From NCBI RefSeq assembly GCF_042477335.2, contig NC_091727.1, positions 141,734,501 to 141,798,500 on the forward strand: DNA of 64,000 nt. Reading direction: 5' to 3'. This DNA comes from Ovis canadensis (Eukaryota > Chordata > Mammalia > Artiodactyla > Bovidae). This document shows, piece by piece, positions 1 to 12,900 of the stretch. The notes under the pieces were generated by a model that was not told the DNA's origin, did no database searches, and was given only the letters and a program-made list of their open reading frames with translations. Positions within the stretch are counted from its first letter, which is position 1; every line of letters begins with the position of its first letter. The translations under genes and the position numbers were made by a program.

Positions 1-690
1 CCTTTCCAACTCTTTGTGACCTCTTGGACTACAGCATGCCAGGATTCCTGTGCTTCACCATCTCCCAGAGTTCACTCAAACCTATGTTCATTGAGTCAAT
101 GATGGCATCCAACCATCTCATCCTCTGTCATCCCCTTCTCCTGCTGCCTTTAATCTTTCCCAACATCAGGGTCTTTTCCAATGAATAGTCTCTTCACATC
201 AGGTGGCCAAAGTATTGGAGCTTCAGTTTCATCATCAATCCTTCCAATGAATATTCAGGGTTGATTTCCTTTAGGATTTACTGGTTTGATCTCCTTCCAG
301 TCCAAGGAATTCTCAAGAGTCTTCTCCAACACTACAGTTCAAAAGCATCAATTCTGGTGCTCAGCTTTCTTTATGGTCCAACTCTCACATCCATATACGA
401 CTACTGGAAAAACCATAAGTTTGACTATATTGACCTTTGTCTGCAAAGTAATGTCTCTGCTTTTTAATATGCTGTCTAGGTTTGTAATAGCTTTTCTTCC
501 AATGACCAAGCATCTTTTAATTTCATGGTTGCAGTCTGCGGTGGTTTTGGAGCCCAAGGAAATAAAGTTTGTCATTGTTTCCATTGTTTCCCCATCTATT
601 TGCCATGAAGTGATGGGACTGGATGCCATAATCTTAGTTTTTTTTTTTAATGTTTAATTTTAAGCCAGCTTTTTCACTCTCTTCTTTCAC
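1..690 (-). mobile_element. BovB (RTE) LINE, 3' fragment
   Basis: The minus strand encodes the C-terminal part of BovB reverse transcriptase (348-629: PITSWQIDGE, SRDITLQTK, YGCESWTIKKAEH). The first ~260 bases match the BovB 3' end (GCCACCTGATG-type text read in reverse, 'catctcatcctctgtcatcc'). It is cut by the window start. A 4-nt shift and a damaged end at about 640-650 (T-run) break the frame. Confidence 0.9.
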
Positions 691-736
691 CTATTTTATT
701 TTACTACTCTACCAAATATAGTACCTTATATAGAAT

Positions 737-951
737 GGAGCTTTCCCAGTGGCTCAGTGGTAAAGAATCTGCCTGCAATACATGAAACGTGGCAGGAACC
801 GCAGACTCAATCCCTGGGTCAAGAAAATCCCCTGAAGGAAATGTCAACCCACTTCAGTATTCTTGCCTGAGAAACCCCATGGTCAGAGGAGGCTGGTGGG
901 CTACAATCCATGGGGTTGCAAAGAGTCAGACACAACTGAGGGACTAAACAC
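737..951 (+). mobile_element. Bov-tA SINE
   Basis: A tRNA-like head (cccagtggctcagtggtaaagaatctgcctgcaa, with internal pol III A/B-box-like text around gactcaatccc) is joined to a BovB-derived tail ending gagtcagacacaactgagggact. It is diverged and carries an internal insertion near 780-800. Confidence 0.85.
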
Positions 952-3658
952 ATACAAATACAAACACACAGAGAATGAGCTCTCACATATTAGGAGACTT
1001 ACATAGACAAGCTAGAGTGTCCAGCTATATTTTTAGGTCACATGCCTTGTGACCTACTCATTCACTTCCTTTATAGGTATCTGTTTTCAGTGAGTAAGAA
1101 ATGGGAAGAAAAGTGATGGTTTAGGATTGTGATTACTTTCTTCAATTATATTTAAATGTTGTATGTCTTCACTAAATTTTAAGCTCTAGTGAGGACAGAC
1201 ACCAAGGTTGTCCTGGTCACCACCGTGGCTCCCACCCCAGCCTGCACCCCACCTCCCATGGAATCACTTGACTAATTATTAGGGATGGTGATTTGTTTTA
1301 TAGGAGATAGGTCTACCTAAGGCACAACTCTTCTACTAACTGAAAGTTGTTCAAATACTTGAGAAAAAACTAAATACACAGGATCCAAAGATGGATATTT
1401 ACTTCAGGATCAAAAAGCTTAAATTTCAAAGCCCAGTGGAAATAGAATTAGGAAACAGGTAAGTTAGGAATAAGTAAGAAGGTGGGAAAGAACTCTGGGG
1501 TAAATATTTAAAATACTACTTGATAAAAAATGGTAGGTCTGACTAAAAGCCCAGAGTTAGAATGAATAGTCATTGCCTTTCTGAGCAACAATGAAATTTA
1601 GTTTAGAAGTATAGATTTTATATCTCAAAGTACTGAGAATCATTTATTTTTTCATATAACACTCCCATCTGTGAAATGTTTATGAACTCCCCAAGGTAAT
1701 TAGTTTCTTGGAACATTTCCAGGTGGTATATTCCTCCTTTCTATGACTCCTGGGAATACATAAAATACAGGACAAACACTTTTGCCACAAAGTTATATTA
1801 GGAAATTCTCAGCAACTGCTATTATAACTCATAGATATTTCACCCCTGAACACAGTTGCTTTACAAATGAAATGAGGAAGGAGGATAGGCAGGTTGAAAG
1901 TAAGGCCTATACTAATATAAAGGTTAAAGCTCCTTTCACCCTACTTTCTTCCAGACTGCTTCTGCTCTTGGCTATGTGACTTGCTTTGGCCAATGAGATA
2001 TTAGCAAGATTAATGTAGGCAGAGACTTTCAAAGTTCAAGTGCATTTTTTTCCCTTTCTTTGACCTTTGCCAATGTCATGACAAGATGTCTGGGCAGGCT
2101 TGCTGGAAAAATGTCAGAAACAAATGGAAGAATGTTAAGTTATCTAAGAAGATTCCACGCTGCACAAACTAGTCCCTAGTTGACCCATCAGCTGACTACA
2201 CATACATTAGTGGTCCCAGTGGCAGTCGGCCACGGTTGGCCTAGATCAGCAGAACCACCCAGTGACCCATAGACTGATAAAAGAGTTGTTCTTTATTTAC
2301 TGTAAGTGGTGGTACACAGTATATAACCAACATTCCTACTGTATGTGGAGCCATTTTCTGTCTTTATCTTCAAGAACTTCCATGCCTGCAAACCTTGCTT
2401 AGTTCCTTAGAATTGATAAGTTGCTCTTACCTGTAAGAACTTCAGATGTTGCAGTTATCTGGGCTCCTCATCTGTCCCCTGCCTACCTATAGCTATGTTT
2501 GAAGTTTCAGAATCTCTGTCTTAACCCTGCCTAAATACTGAGCTGTCTTTTTTCAAGTTTACCTTTTGGAAGTTTATCTATGGAGACAGAATTAAAAACC
2601 TTCAAAAGTGGGGAAGACTTTCTATTTGATATGTTAGGCAATAGATTCTTAGGTAGAGTAGTGACATGACAAAGGGTTATTTAAGTAAAATCTGTCTGGA
2701 AGCTGTAAGCCTGATGAATTTGAGTGTGAAAAGACTAGAGTTAGTATCTTTAGTTGATAGTTTAGTTCAGATAGATGAGGGAATGATTGTACATCTGAGT
2801 CCTGGACAGGTTTGAAAAGTGAGACTGAATGAATGTATGGATCTTTGCTGGGGAAGCAAATGAGTACACTGTTTTGTTGATATTCTAATATGAAGAATTT
2901 TTTAAGAATTGTTGCTGAATTTTTCTCTGAACTCTCCAATATAGTTTATATCGTTTGTAGTTTTCTAACTAGATCCTGGCCCTGGGGTTTCTATTATAAA
3001 CTTTAAAAATAGACTAGACTGAAATCACATAAGATTAAAATGGCAACATTCATGTGTGTAATGAATGCCAAGAAAAAGCCTTCCACCTGGAATTATTGTG
3101 ATAATTTAAAACCAATCCAGCCAGCATCCTGAGATATAGATATAATGTTGAGTCCTTCCAACACAGGAATTTGCTCTATATTTGGTAGCAAAGAGTTTCA
3201 CATATTCTGAAATATATGTAACCTGAAAGTATTAAGGTTTTGACAGTATAGCCTCAAAATTAACTAAACATGATAATAATAATGACAACTTCTAAACTTA
3301 GTCTACTGTGATTAGCAGCCTCTCTCAGAAATAGCAAATAATAAAGAAAAGGAAGTGATGGGGCAAGATATTTAGTCTGCCATTCACTACCTTGTACAGA
3401 CTGAGAAATAACTGGCTTATTTGCATAGTGAAGATCCCTTCTCTTTTCTATAAATAGACTCTCCCCCCCACTAATTCTTCCGAGTGAATGAATTACGTTT
3501 AGAGATATTGTTGAATATTCATCCCCAGAGTTCTCTCTTGTACTTGATATTTTATAGGCAAGTCACATTCATTAATTTTTTTGTAATTTGTTTTGATAAA
3601 TAAAAGGTTGAATTGAACCCCTCTCTAGGAAGAAGAGACTGATTTCCAAATTTTACAA
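952..3658. other. AT-rich intergenic stretch without a recognisable gene
   Basis: No host coding exon is visible. About 1930-2330 looks like an ancient mammalian repeat (text such as tgtgacttgctttggccaatgagat and agatcagcagaaccaccc), but I cannot name its family. The rest appears to be single-copy. Confidence 0.5.
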
Positions 3659-3659
3659 G

Positions 3660-3690
<31 letters not shown>
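3659..3690. repeat. (TA)n microsatellite
   Basis: Alternating TA with one CAT interruption. Confidence 0.9.
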
Positions 3691-3809
3691 GAGCATGGTT
3701 GAAAATTTCCTAAACAAAAATGAAACCCAGAACATATTCAAGCATGAACTGCCCAAATAGATCATCTCTGCTATTAAAACTTCTTTGAACAATTATCATA
3801 CTTTTAGAA

Positions 3810-4090
3810 AATTTTTATTGTATTAATTTGTGCTGTATAGCAAACTGTCAGCTACACACATATATGTATATATAATTTTTCATACTCTTTTCCATTATGG
3901 TTGACTGCAAAATATTAAATATAGTTCCTTGTGCTATACAGTAGAACCTTTTTTTAAAATTGATTCTATATATAATTGCTTGCATCTGCTGATCTCAAAT
4001 GCCCAATTCATCCCTCCCCCATACCCTGTCCCACTTAGCAACCACAAGTCTGTTTTCTATGTCTGTGAGTCAATAAGATACTACACATTT
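3810..4090 (-). mobile_element. L1 LINE 3'UTR fragment
   Basis: Plus-strand text such as ttccattatggttgactgcaaaatattaaatatagttcc and gtgctatacagtagaacc is the reverse complement of the ruminant L1 3'UTR. There is no coding part. Confidence 0.8.
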
Positions 4091-4225
4091 GTCACCTTTT
4101 CTAAATGGCCATGGTCTATTAAACAGGTAGTAAAAACAATAGATTTAGATAGGAATTTTTCTAGTCTAATATCCTTCAGTGATATATTTAGTACACATAT
4201 TGAATATTGTGAGTATAAAAGTAAC

Positions 4226-4304
4226 GGAGGTGGGAGGGGGGTTCATGTTTGGGAATGCATGTAAGAATTAAAGATTTTAAAATGTAAAAAATAAAAAACT
4301 AAAA
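4226..4304 (+). mobile_element. Extremely 5'-truncated L1 3' end (79 bp)
   Basis: Only the G-rich 3'UTR motif (ggaggtgggaggggggttca) and an A-rich tail are present. ATAAAAGTAAC occurs perfectly on both sides (4215-4225 and 4305-4315) as an 11-bp target-site duplication. The same 3' end is seen at 31870-32030. Confidence 0.8.
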
Positions 4305-4315
4305 ATAAAAGTAAC

Positions 4316-4733
4316 CAGAAAATGAAAGAGCCAATGCAGACTTATATTAGCAAAATAAGCATAGACTTGTTGATATGATTCCCAAATCCTCTAGAATTGA
4401 TTTGGTCAATTTGGCTGGATGTCCTTAAAAGAACTTCTTAAGACCTGAGAAAGTATTTTACTGTACTAATAGCTTGAGTCCCAGAGATAAGGCAAGAGCA
4501 GATGAAGGACATTTTAATGTAGTTATATTAATCTGCCTTATTTTTTGAATACATGATCACTTCTCATCTGATTTGTTCTATTTGACAAGAAATTGAGTGC
4601 TGTGAAAATTTGCAATTGAATACAAACTTTAGAAACAGAATATGATACAGATTCAAGGGAATGAGAAAAGAAATTGGGCATATGGAGAAATATCATGCTA
4701 TCTAATGATGACCATATAGGTTTTATATTTTTA
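4316..4733. other. Intergenic, no gene seen
   Basis: AT-rich sequence between an L1 end and a solo LTR. I see no coding or repeat signature. Confidence 0.4.
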
Positions 4734-4739
4734 TATATC

Positions 4740-6370
4740 TGCCAGGAGCCAGCGTGAGGAACTCCGCCCATGGCAAAGGTCATAAGGAACGAGGCTTGGC
4801 ATACGCAAAGGCGTGATCAAGCCTCAGGAAACCCCCTGTTCCCGAGCATCTAACCCCAAAACCAGAGTCTGTTTTATGCTCTCACCTATACCTCTGACTT
4901 TACGGGGGGCTCTCCCCCATAACCGTTTCTCTCATAGAAGGAGTAAACGTGCAGCTCCAAGGCAATAAAAATTCCTGGGCATGACAAGAGTATTTCAGCT
5001 TACGGAATCCTCTGAAGGTTATCTAGCCCACCTGTATAGGTTCGTCCAGCCACATGTGATTGTTTACAGCCTCCCAACCTGAGAGGCATGAGATGTTTTA
5101 GACTTACTAAAGGCAAATTCTTTTGGGGAATTAGAAATTATTAGTATAGTGGGTTGGTTAGGAATTATATTGGTGAAGGGTTCTTCATTTGTTGTGTCAA
5201 TAATTGCTGCTAATTCCCTGCTCTGGGTGGGACAAGGATGTCTCAGGTCAAACCTCTCTGCTGACAGACTAGCTTGTGTGACAGGATTATCCATACTCCT
5301 GCCACATGATTGTTTACTACCTCTTAACCATAAACAGCACAGAAAGTTTTGGAGTATTTTGAGTCTTAATTAGCACAGGGCTTTTTCTTCTTGTTGAGTC
5401 AATGATTGCCGCCAGGCCTCCATATCCTTAGGCACCTGGGAATATATTAATCAATGTATTTGGAATATAGCAAAGGAAATATAGTAGTTTGATGTTAGCA
5501 ATACTAGACTTTTTGAGTTAATGGATTTTCTCTTTTGTAATAGATTACTGTACTTTGTTATAAATCACTGTGTCCTTGCTATGTTAAAATGTAACTTTAT
5601 CACTATCTTAAGACCAAATAGATCTTAAGGGGAACATTGGTGAAAAGATTTTCACTTGTTGGGCTGATGTTTGCTGCTAAATCTCCATGTTCCCTACCCT
5701 TATAATGAATATAACTAACATATAGGAGAAATAAGTTTTAACCTTTAAGCATATAGCAGAAATAAGTATTAGCCTTTAAGATTAATCATGTTAACCTTGG
5801 GTTAAATAAATTCCTTTCTTGATTGTAACTCACTACACCCTCACCCTATAGGAATGTAACTTTACTTGGAGGGTGGTGCCTGGTTTAAGAAAAAACACCC
5901 TTGGAAGAAATAAGTTTTTTGGTTATCAGAAAGAAGGGATCATAAAATGTTAGCAGGTCTCACTCATGGCCAGAAGATGATGTACCTTTTTTTATACATT
6001 TATGTGAAGCACCTGATTTTGATAAAGGTCAGGACTGCTGACTCCCACGTGACTCTATATTCATCCCTATGTGTAACAAAAGGTATATAAGCAAACCCAA
6101 AAATAAAGGATCGGATCAGTTTCCAGAAAGACTGATTCCCCCATGTCGCTTCTTTCTTGCTCCCGTTTTTCTGGCTGAATTCCCATCTGGAGCATGGATG
6201 CTATTCCACGTAATCCAAGTTATTCAGCCTCTTTTTCTCCACTAATCTTCCTACTACACTATCCATTTCTAATCTCTCTATATCTGTGATTAAATATGTA
6301 TTTTTCCAAAGACGCCGACTCCGTCCCCACCTTCGAATCACCCTGGATCCACCGGGGCTGGACCCCGGCA
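4740..6370 (+). mobile_element. Solo LTR of a ruminant ERV2/ERVK-type endogenous retrovirus
   Basis: The unit begins TGCCAGGAGCC and ends CCCCGGCA (TG...CA), with TATATC on both sides (4734-4739, 6371-6376) as a perfect 6-bp target-site duplication. A TATA box (TATATAA, 6084-6090) and AATAAA (6102-6107) place the promoter and poly(A) signal near the 3' part, so the LTR points to the right. No gag, pol or env sequence adjoins. Length is 1631 bp. Related LTRs lie at 49901-51149 and from 62885. Confidence 0.88.
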
Positions 6371-6519
6371 TATATCTTCATACAATTTTTTGAAAACCAA
6401 CTATTTATTAGGGACATATTCATACACAGTAACTCATAAATAATCTGCATGCATTGTGAGGGAGCTTCAAAGTTACCCACATCATTATGTTTTCCTAATA
6501 TCGATAGATGATATTCCTT

Positions 6520-6630
6520 TATTATTTTTTAATTGGAGGATAATTCCTTTACAATGTTGCATTGGTTTCTGCCATACAACAACGTGAATCAGCCATCAAG
6601 TATACATATGTCCTCTCCCAACTCTTATCA
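6520..6630 (-). mobile_element. L1 3'-end fragment
   Basis: Text such as acaatgttgcattggtttctgccatacaacaacgtgaatcagcc is the reverse complement of the terminal L1 3'UTR. An A/T-rich patch follows to 6680. Confidence 0.65.
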
Positions 6631-6699
6631 AAATTATTTTATTTTTAATTTTAAAGTTTAATAATTAAAAAAAAAAAACAAAGACAATTGGTTGAAGAA

Positions 6700-6908
6700 A
6701 GTGAAAGAGTTATTTGCTCAGTCGTGTCCATCCCTTTGGGACCACATAGACTGTAACACACCAGGCTCCTCTGTCCATGGGATTTTCCAGACAAGAATCC
6801 TTGAGTGGGTTGCCATGCCCTCCTCCAGTGTATCTTCCCGAAACAGGGATCAAACGTGGGCCTCTTGAAATAGGCAGATTCTTTACCATCTCAGCCATCA
6901 GGGAAGCC
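6700..6908 (-). mobile_element. Bov-tA SINE
   Basis: It begins gtgaaagagttatttgctcagtcgtgtcc (tail side) and ends ccatcagggaagccc (reverse of the tRNA-like head). Diverged copy. Confidence 0.88.
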
Positions 6909-7208
6909 CATATAAATGGTACTTTCTCACTATTGGTGTCAAATACCTCAAGATATTGAAGATCTAATTCAATTTAATTATTTACTGAGTGCCAATAAGT
7001 ATGCGTCACAGGTGGAGTATGACAGTGAAAAGGATAGCATACTAACACCCCAAGATGTTGCAATTCAGTTTCGGATGCACACAATCAAGGAACAATTTCA
7101 GTAAAATTCTATTTTGGTCATTTATGAGAAATAATTTAAAATTCTCGTGAATATCTCTTCTTAATTTCCCTAATTGGCCAAATACACCAAAATTTACAGT
7201 TCCCTGAA

Positions 7209-7422
7209 AGGTGAAAGTGTTATTTGCTCAATCGTGTCTGACTCTTGGCGACCTCATAGACTGTAGCCTGTCAGACTCCTTTGTCTATGGGGTTTTCCAA
7301 GCAAGAATACTCGAGTGGGTAGCCATCCCCTTCTCCAGGGGGTCTTCCTGACCCAGGGATTGAACCTGGTTCTCCTGCATTACAGGCAGATTCTTTACCA
7401 ACTGAGCCACCAGGGAAGCCCT
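7209..7422 (-). mobile_element. Bov-tA SINE
   Basis: Same arrangement as the copy 500 bp upstream, from tgaaagtgttatttgctcaatcg to gagccaccagggaagccct. This copy is closer to the consensus. Confidence 0.9.
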
Positions 7423-8365
7423 AGACTTAAGCTAAACTATCTCAGAGCTTATTATTAACTAGGATGTAGGAGTTATGGGTAGTATTTATACTGAGTCCCT
7501 TTAAACTGATCATATTATATCCAGAGGCTGCTCCAGTTTCCAAGATCATTGCAACTTTCAGCTTGACTGGAACAAATAAATGAAAAATAAATCACCTTCC
7601 TGGTTATTGTTGTACAATTGATCCTAGATACATGACAGAATATGAAAGCTATAACTTAGGCACATTAATACAGATAGGTTGTGTTGCCTGTTTGCTTCCT
7701 AAAAACTGTTTCTTTTCATTTCAAAAGAAATAATACCTAACCCCTAAATATTGTTTAGGAATTTTCATTAATATTGATGCAGAGTGAGCTACCTGATAAA
7801 TATGTTGTGATCACTTGGATAAGAAGCTAACAATAAAGATTAGAATGTGAAAAGCATAGGTAGCAGTTATAATTCAAGGATGAGTAAAAATGCCAGCATA
7901 CCTAGGGTTATCAATCATTAAGATTAGAAAATCTATGAGGTAGGTACTTCAAAAGTGCTTCAATATGTGGATTCACTTCAATCCTTGCCAAGTCACTTAC
8001 AACTCCTAAACAAAGGACCATTTAATCAGCTTTGCATTTGACTGGACTGAGATTGCATAGCTTCAATGTAATTTTCAGTTTGGCTGAACACCAATAGAGA
8101 TTCATTCATTCTAGCTCATATAGTGTGTGATGCATTCAACTTCTTTACCATTCACTCAAAGAAAAGAAAGGAGAGGGCAAATATCCATCCCTCAGCAGAT
8201 TTTGTGGTGGTGTAGATGTGGTGGTGGTTGTTGCTGTTGTTATTTTACTGCTAAGTGGCAGCTGTGTTCTCATTTAATGGAAATAGTGGCAAAATGCTTT
8301 TTTGAGGTAAAATATGTCTTTGTGAACTATGGAAGGTATTTTTTTGCAATTGTTTCAATTGCTTT
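7423..8365. other. Intergenic, no gene seen
   Basis: AT-rich, apparently single-copy. A short GGTGGTGGTTGTTGCTGTTG patch (8219-8240) is low-complexity only. Confidence 0.4.
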
Positions 8366-8380
8366 AAGAAGATACACATT

Positions 8381-8592
8381 CTACAGACTTTCCTGGTGGT
8401 CCAGTGATCAAGAATCCATCATCCAATGCAGGGGATGCGGGTTTGGTCCCTGGTCAGGGAACTAAGATTCCATAAGCTCTTGAGCTGCAAGTACTGAGCT
8501 AGTGCTCTAGAGCCCCCAGATCACAACTAGAGAAGCCCATGCACTGCAACAAAGAGCCCACAGGCCCCCATCTTCCCCCACCCCTCAAAAAT
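8381..8592 (+). mobile_element. CHR-2-type tRNA-derived SINE (cetartiodactyl)
   Basis: The head reads gactttcctggtggtccagtgatcaagaatcc and continues as ggggatgcgggtttggtccctggtcagggaacta, with the typical 'ctagagcccccagatcacaactagagaagccc' body and an A-rich end. A perfect 15-bp target-site duplication (AAGAAGATACACATT) lies at 8366-8380 and 8593-8607. Confidence 0.88.
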
Positions 8593-8607
8593 AAGAAGAT
8601 ACACATT

Positions 8608-9174
8608 TTAGTCTATTTGTAAAAACCTATTATGTGCTGGCCATTTTCAGTAGATGTGTATGTGTATAAGAAAGATGAACCTGAAATCCCTGAAGGCCTA
8701 AGAAAGTTGTTTTTAATCTAAACTGTGGGTTTTTTAGGGGTTGTGGCATTTTCCCCCAGGCTATCTAGTACCAGCTTTCAAAACTGTGAGAGAGTTATCC
8801 CACTCTAAAACCAACAATTTAATTCAAGCCATGTTTCCTTCATATTTCCATGTTAAAATAATCCATGCATAGGTATATACATGTAATACACATATATGTA
8901 CACTTATCAGATCACCACAATAGCTCAAATAACATTTAAAAAACAAAGAAGGAATATTAAAATATAAATGATGAATGTCACAATTTTCAGAGAATTCTAG
9001 ATGGAACTTATGAAGCATTCTTAGCTGAGTATAGAACTTGGCAGTGTTTGGAGACAGTAGCAATAAGTATAGACCAAAGGTCCATGAAGTTTGCTTCATC
9101 TGCACAAGGTTCCTGAGCAGCTTCCTGGGAGTCCAGCAATAAGCTAGATGCTAAGGAGAACAGAGAAAAGAACA
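8608..9174. other. Intergenic, no gene seen
   Basis: AT-rich single-copy-like sequence. I see no motif I can support. Confidence 0.4.
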
Positions 9175-9330
9175 TAGTCTAGTGATAAGAACAAAAATTG
9201 GAAGTCGAGAGATCTGGATTCTAATCTTGTTACAGTCTTCCCTGAATCTCAATTGTCTCATCGTGTGTACAATGAGGAAAGGGCACAGGATGAATGCCCT
9301 TTGGATTTTTTACAGGCTTAAGGTCATATG
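9175..9330 (+). mobile_element. MIR SINE fragment
   Basis: Core-like text runs tagtgataagaacaaaaattgg, gagatctggattctaatc and ctcaattgtctcatcgtgtgtacaatgaggaaag, matching the MIR order (tRNA head, core, 'ctcatctgtaaaatgagga'). Confidence 0.65.
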
Positions 9331-9789
9331 ATCTGACTCAAGAGAAATAGAAGGCATTGATTCCTAACCTAGGAACGAAAAGCCACTTTGGAGAGGCTTG
9401 TTTATTAGAGAGGCTTTGTTAGACTAGCAAACATGAAGCTATTAGTGAAGTGTTTAAAAAATAGCATGAACAAATGCTAGATAATATAGAATATAATGTA
9501 CGATATCAGGTAAGATTTATACTCATGCTGTGGAAAAGAAGGTTTTTTGGAGGATGCATTCTATACTTTGGGTCTTGCAGGTTGAGTAAGAAGAGTAGAA
9601 AATATTATTTGCTTAAAAAGCCATGGAACAACATAGTTGGATTTCAACATTAATATTTAAACTATAATTAAAATGACCTAGTAACTTATATTGGTCTACA
9701 AGAAAGGAAGGCAATGTTCAGTATTTTAAAAGTGAACTAAATGCTTTTAGAACTTTGAGTTTATGTAACATCCCTTGCTATTACCTTGG

Positions 9790-9835
9790 CATTTCTTTCG
9801 TTTTAAAAATTTTGTTAAAATATAATTGGTTTACT
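9790..9835 (-). mobile_element. Terminal L1 3' end, left part of a split element
   Basis: gttaaaatataattggtttac is the reverse of the last L1 3'UTR bases. The remainder resumes at 13836 after the inserted LTR and BovB. Confidence 0.65.
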
Positions 9836-9980
9836 GCTGGGAGCCACGTTAGGCATTACTGACAAAATGGAGGCACGGCCCCAACCCCTCTCCTAATCTT
9901 GCAGGCACAGTCCCAGGATGAAGGAGTTAGGCCTTGTGATTCTGACTTGTTCTTTCCTTTCTTTGGCCTGTGCACTAAGT
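9836..9980 (+). mobile_element. ERV LTR, 5' part (split by BovB)
   Basis: It starts TGCTGGGAGCCACGTTAGGC and runs to about ctttggcctgtgcac. It is followed by BovB; the matching LTR right part with TATA box, AATAAA and a terminal CA is at 13673-13815. Confidence 0.7.
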
Positions 9981-12900
9981 GCAGGCGGCTGCGGCCAGCA
10001 CACTAAGCCCAGCCGAGAGGAGCTACACCACCCCCGATGTCAGGGGCAGCAGCCTAGAGTGCCAGGCTGCAATGGCACAGTAACAGCCAAGAGGAACTAC
10101 CCTGCATCCGAGGTCAGGGGCAAATGCTGAGAGGAGCTACCCCACATCCAAGACCAGGGACAGCGGCCAGGAGGAGCTACGCTGCATCCGAGTCCAGGAG
10201 CGGTGGCCAGGAGGAGTAACCCCACATCCAAGGAGCGGTGGCTGAGTGGGTGAAGGAGGGCCTAGAGGAGCCATCCCACGTTGAAGGTCAGGAAGGGTGG
10301 CGGTGAGGAGATACCACTCGTCCAGGGTAAGGAGCAGTGGCTGTGCTTTGCTGGAACAGCCTTAAAGAGATACCCCATGCCCAAGGTAAGAGAAACCCAA
10401 GTAAGATGGTAGGTGTTGCAAGAGGGCATCAGAGGGCAGACACAATGAAACCATACTCACAGAAAACTAGTCAATCTAATCACACTAGGACCACAGTCTT
10501 ATCTAACTCAATGAAACTAAGCCATGCCCGCAGGGCAATCCAAGACTGGCGGGTCATGGTGCAGAGGTCTGACAGAATGTGGTCCACTGGAGAAGGGAAT
10601 GGCAAACCACTTCAGTATTCTTGCGTTGAGAACCCCATGAACAATATGAAAAGGCAAAATGATAGGATACTGAAAGAGGAATGCCCCAGGTCATTAGGTG
10701 CCCAATATGCTACTGGAGATCAGTGGAGAAATAACAATAGAAAGAATGAAGGGATGAAGCCAAAGCAAAAACAATACCCAGCTGTGGATGTGACTGGTGA
10801 TAGAAGTAAGGTCGGATGCTGTAAAGAGCAATATTGCATAAGAACCTGGACTGTCAGGTCCATGAATCAAGGCAAATTGGAAGTGGTCAAACAAGAGATG
10901 GCAAGAGTGAATGTCAACATTCTAGGAATCAGCAAACTAAAATGGACTGGAATGGGTGAATTTAACTCAGATGACCATTATATCTACTACTGTGGGCAGG
11001 AATCCCTCAGAAGGAATGGAGTAGCCATCATGGTCAACAAAAGAGTCCAAAATGCAGTACTTGGATGCAATCTCAAAAACAACAGAATGATCTCTGGTCG
11101 TCTCCAAGGCAAACCATTCAATATCACAATAATCCAAGTCTATGGCCTGCCAGTAATGCTGAAGAAGCTGAAGTTGAACGGTTCTATGAAGAGCTGCAAG
11201 ACCTTTTAGAACTAACACCTAAAAAGGCTGTCCTTTTCATTATAGGGGACTGGAATGCAAAAGTAGAAAGATATGAAACACCTGGAGTAACAGGCAAATT
11301 TGGCTTTGGAATGTGGAATGAAGCAGGGCAAAGACTAATAGAGTTTTTCCAAGAAAATGCACTGGTCATAGCAAACACCCTCTTCCAACAACACAAGAGA
11401 AGACTCTACACATAGACATCACCAGATGGTCAACACGGAAATCAGATTGATTATATTCTTTCCATCAAAGATGGAGAAGCTCTATACAGTCAACAAAAAC
11501 AAGACCAGGAGCTGACTGTGGCTCAGATCATGAACTCCTTATTGCAAAATTCAGACTTAAATTGCAGAAAGTAGGGAAAACCATTAGACCATTCAGGTAT
11601 GACCTAAATAAAATCCCTTATGATTATACAGTGGAAGTGAGAAATAGATTTAAGGGACTAGATCTGATAGATAGAGTGCCTGATGAACTAAGGAATGAGG
11701 TTTGTGACATTGTACAGGAGACAGGGATCAAGACCATCTGCATGGAAAAGAAACACAAAAAAGCAAAATGGCTGTCTGGGGAGGCCTTACAAATAGCTGT
11801 GAAAAAAAGAGAAGCGAAAGCAAAGGAGAAACAGAAAGCTATAAGCATCGGAATGCAGATTTCCAAAAAATAGCAAGAGATAAGAAAGCCTTCTTCAGCA
11901 ATCAATGTAAAGAAATAGAGGAAAACAACAGAATGGGAAAGACTAGAAATGTCTTCAAGAAAATTAGAGATACCAAGGGAACATTTCATGCAATCATGGA
12001 CTCGATAAAGGGCAGAAATGGTATGGACCTAGCAGAAGCAGAAGATATTAAGAAGACGTGGCAAGAATACACAAAAGAACTGTACAAAAAAGATTTTCAC
12101 GACCCAGATAATCACGATGAGGTGATCACTCATCTAGAGCCAGACATCTTGGAATGTGAAGTCAAGTGGGCCTTAGAAAGCATCACTACGAACAAAGCTA
12201 GGGGAGGTGATGGAATTCCAGTTGAGCTGTTTCAAATCCTGAAAGATGATGCTGTGAAAGGGCTGCACTCAATATGCCAGCAAATTTGGAAAACTCAGCA
12301 GTGGCCAAAGCACAGGAAAAGGTCAGTTTTCATTCCAATCTCAAACAAAGTCAATGCCAAAGAATGCTCAAACTACCACACAATTGCACTCATCTCACAT
12401 GCTAGTAAAGTAACACTCAAAGTTCTCCAAGCCAGGCTTCAGCAATACGTGAACCGTGAACTTCCAGATGTTCAAGCTGGTTTTAGAAAATGCAGAGGAA
12501 CCAGAGTTCCAATTGTCAGCGTCCGCTGGATCATGGAAAAAGCAAGAGAGGTCCAGAAAAACATCTCTTTCTGAATGATTGACTATGCCAAAGCCTTTGA
12601 CTGTGTGGATCACAATCAACTGTGGAAAATTCTGAAAGAGATGGGAATACCACACCACCTGACCTGCCTCTTGAGAAACCTGTATGCAGGTCAGGAAGCA
12701 ACAGTTAGAACTGGACATGGAACAACAGACTGTTTCCAAATAGGAAAAGGAGTACGTCAAGGCTGTAAATTGTCACCCTGCTTATTTAACTTATATGAAG
12801 AGTACATCATGAGAAACGCTGGACTGGAAGAAACACAAGCTGGAATCAAGATTGCTGAGAGAAATATCAATAGCCTCAGATATGCAGATGACACCAACCT

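Noticed and set aside
6700..7422. tRNA genes in the Bov-tA and CHR-2 heads (also 737, 17814, 26850, 55003, 55352)
   Set aside because: The tRNA-like heads belong to SINEs with BovB-type or CHR-type bodies. No full cloverleaf is kept.
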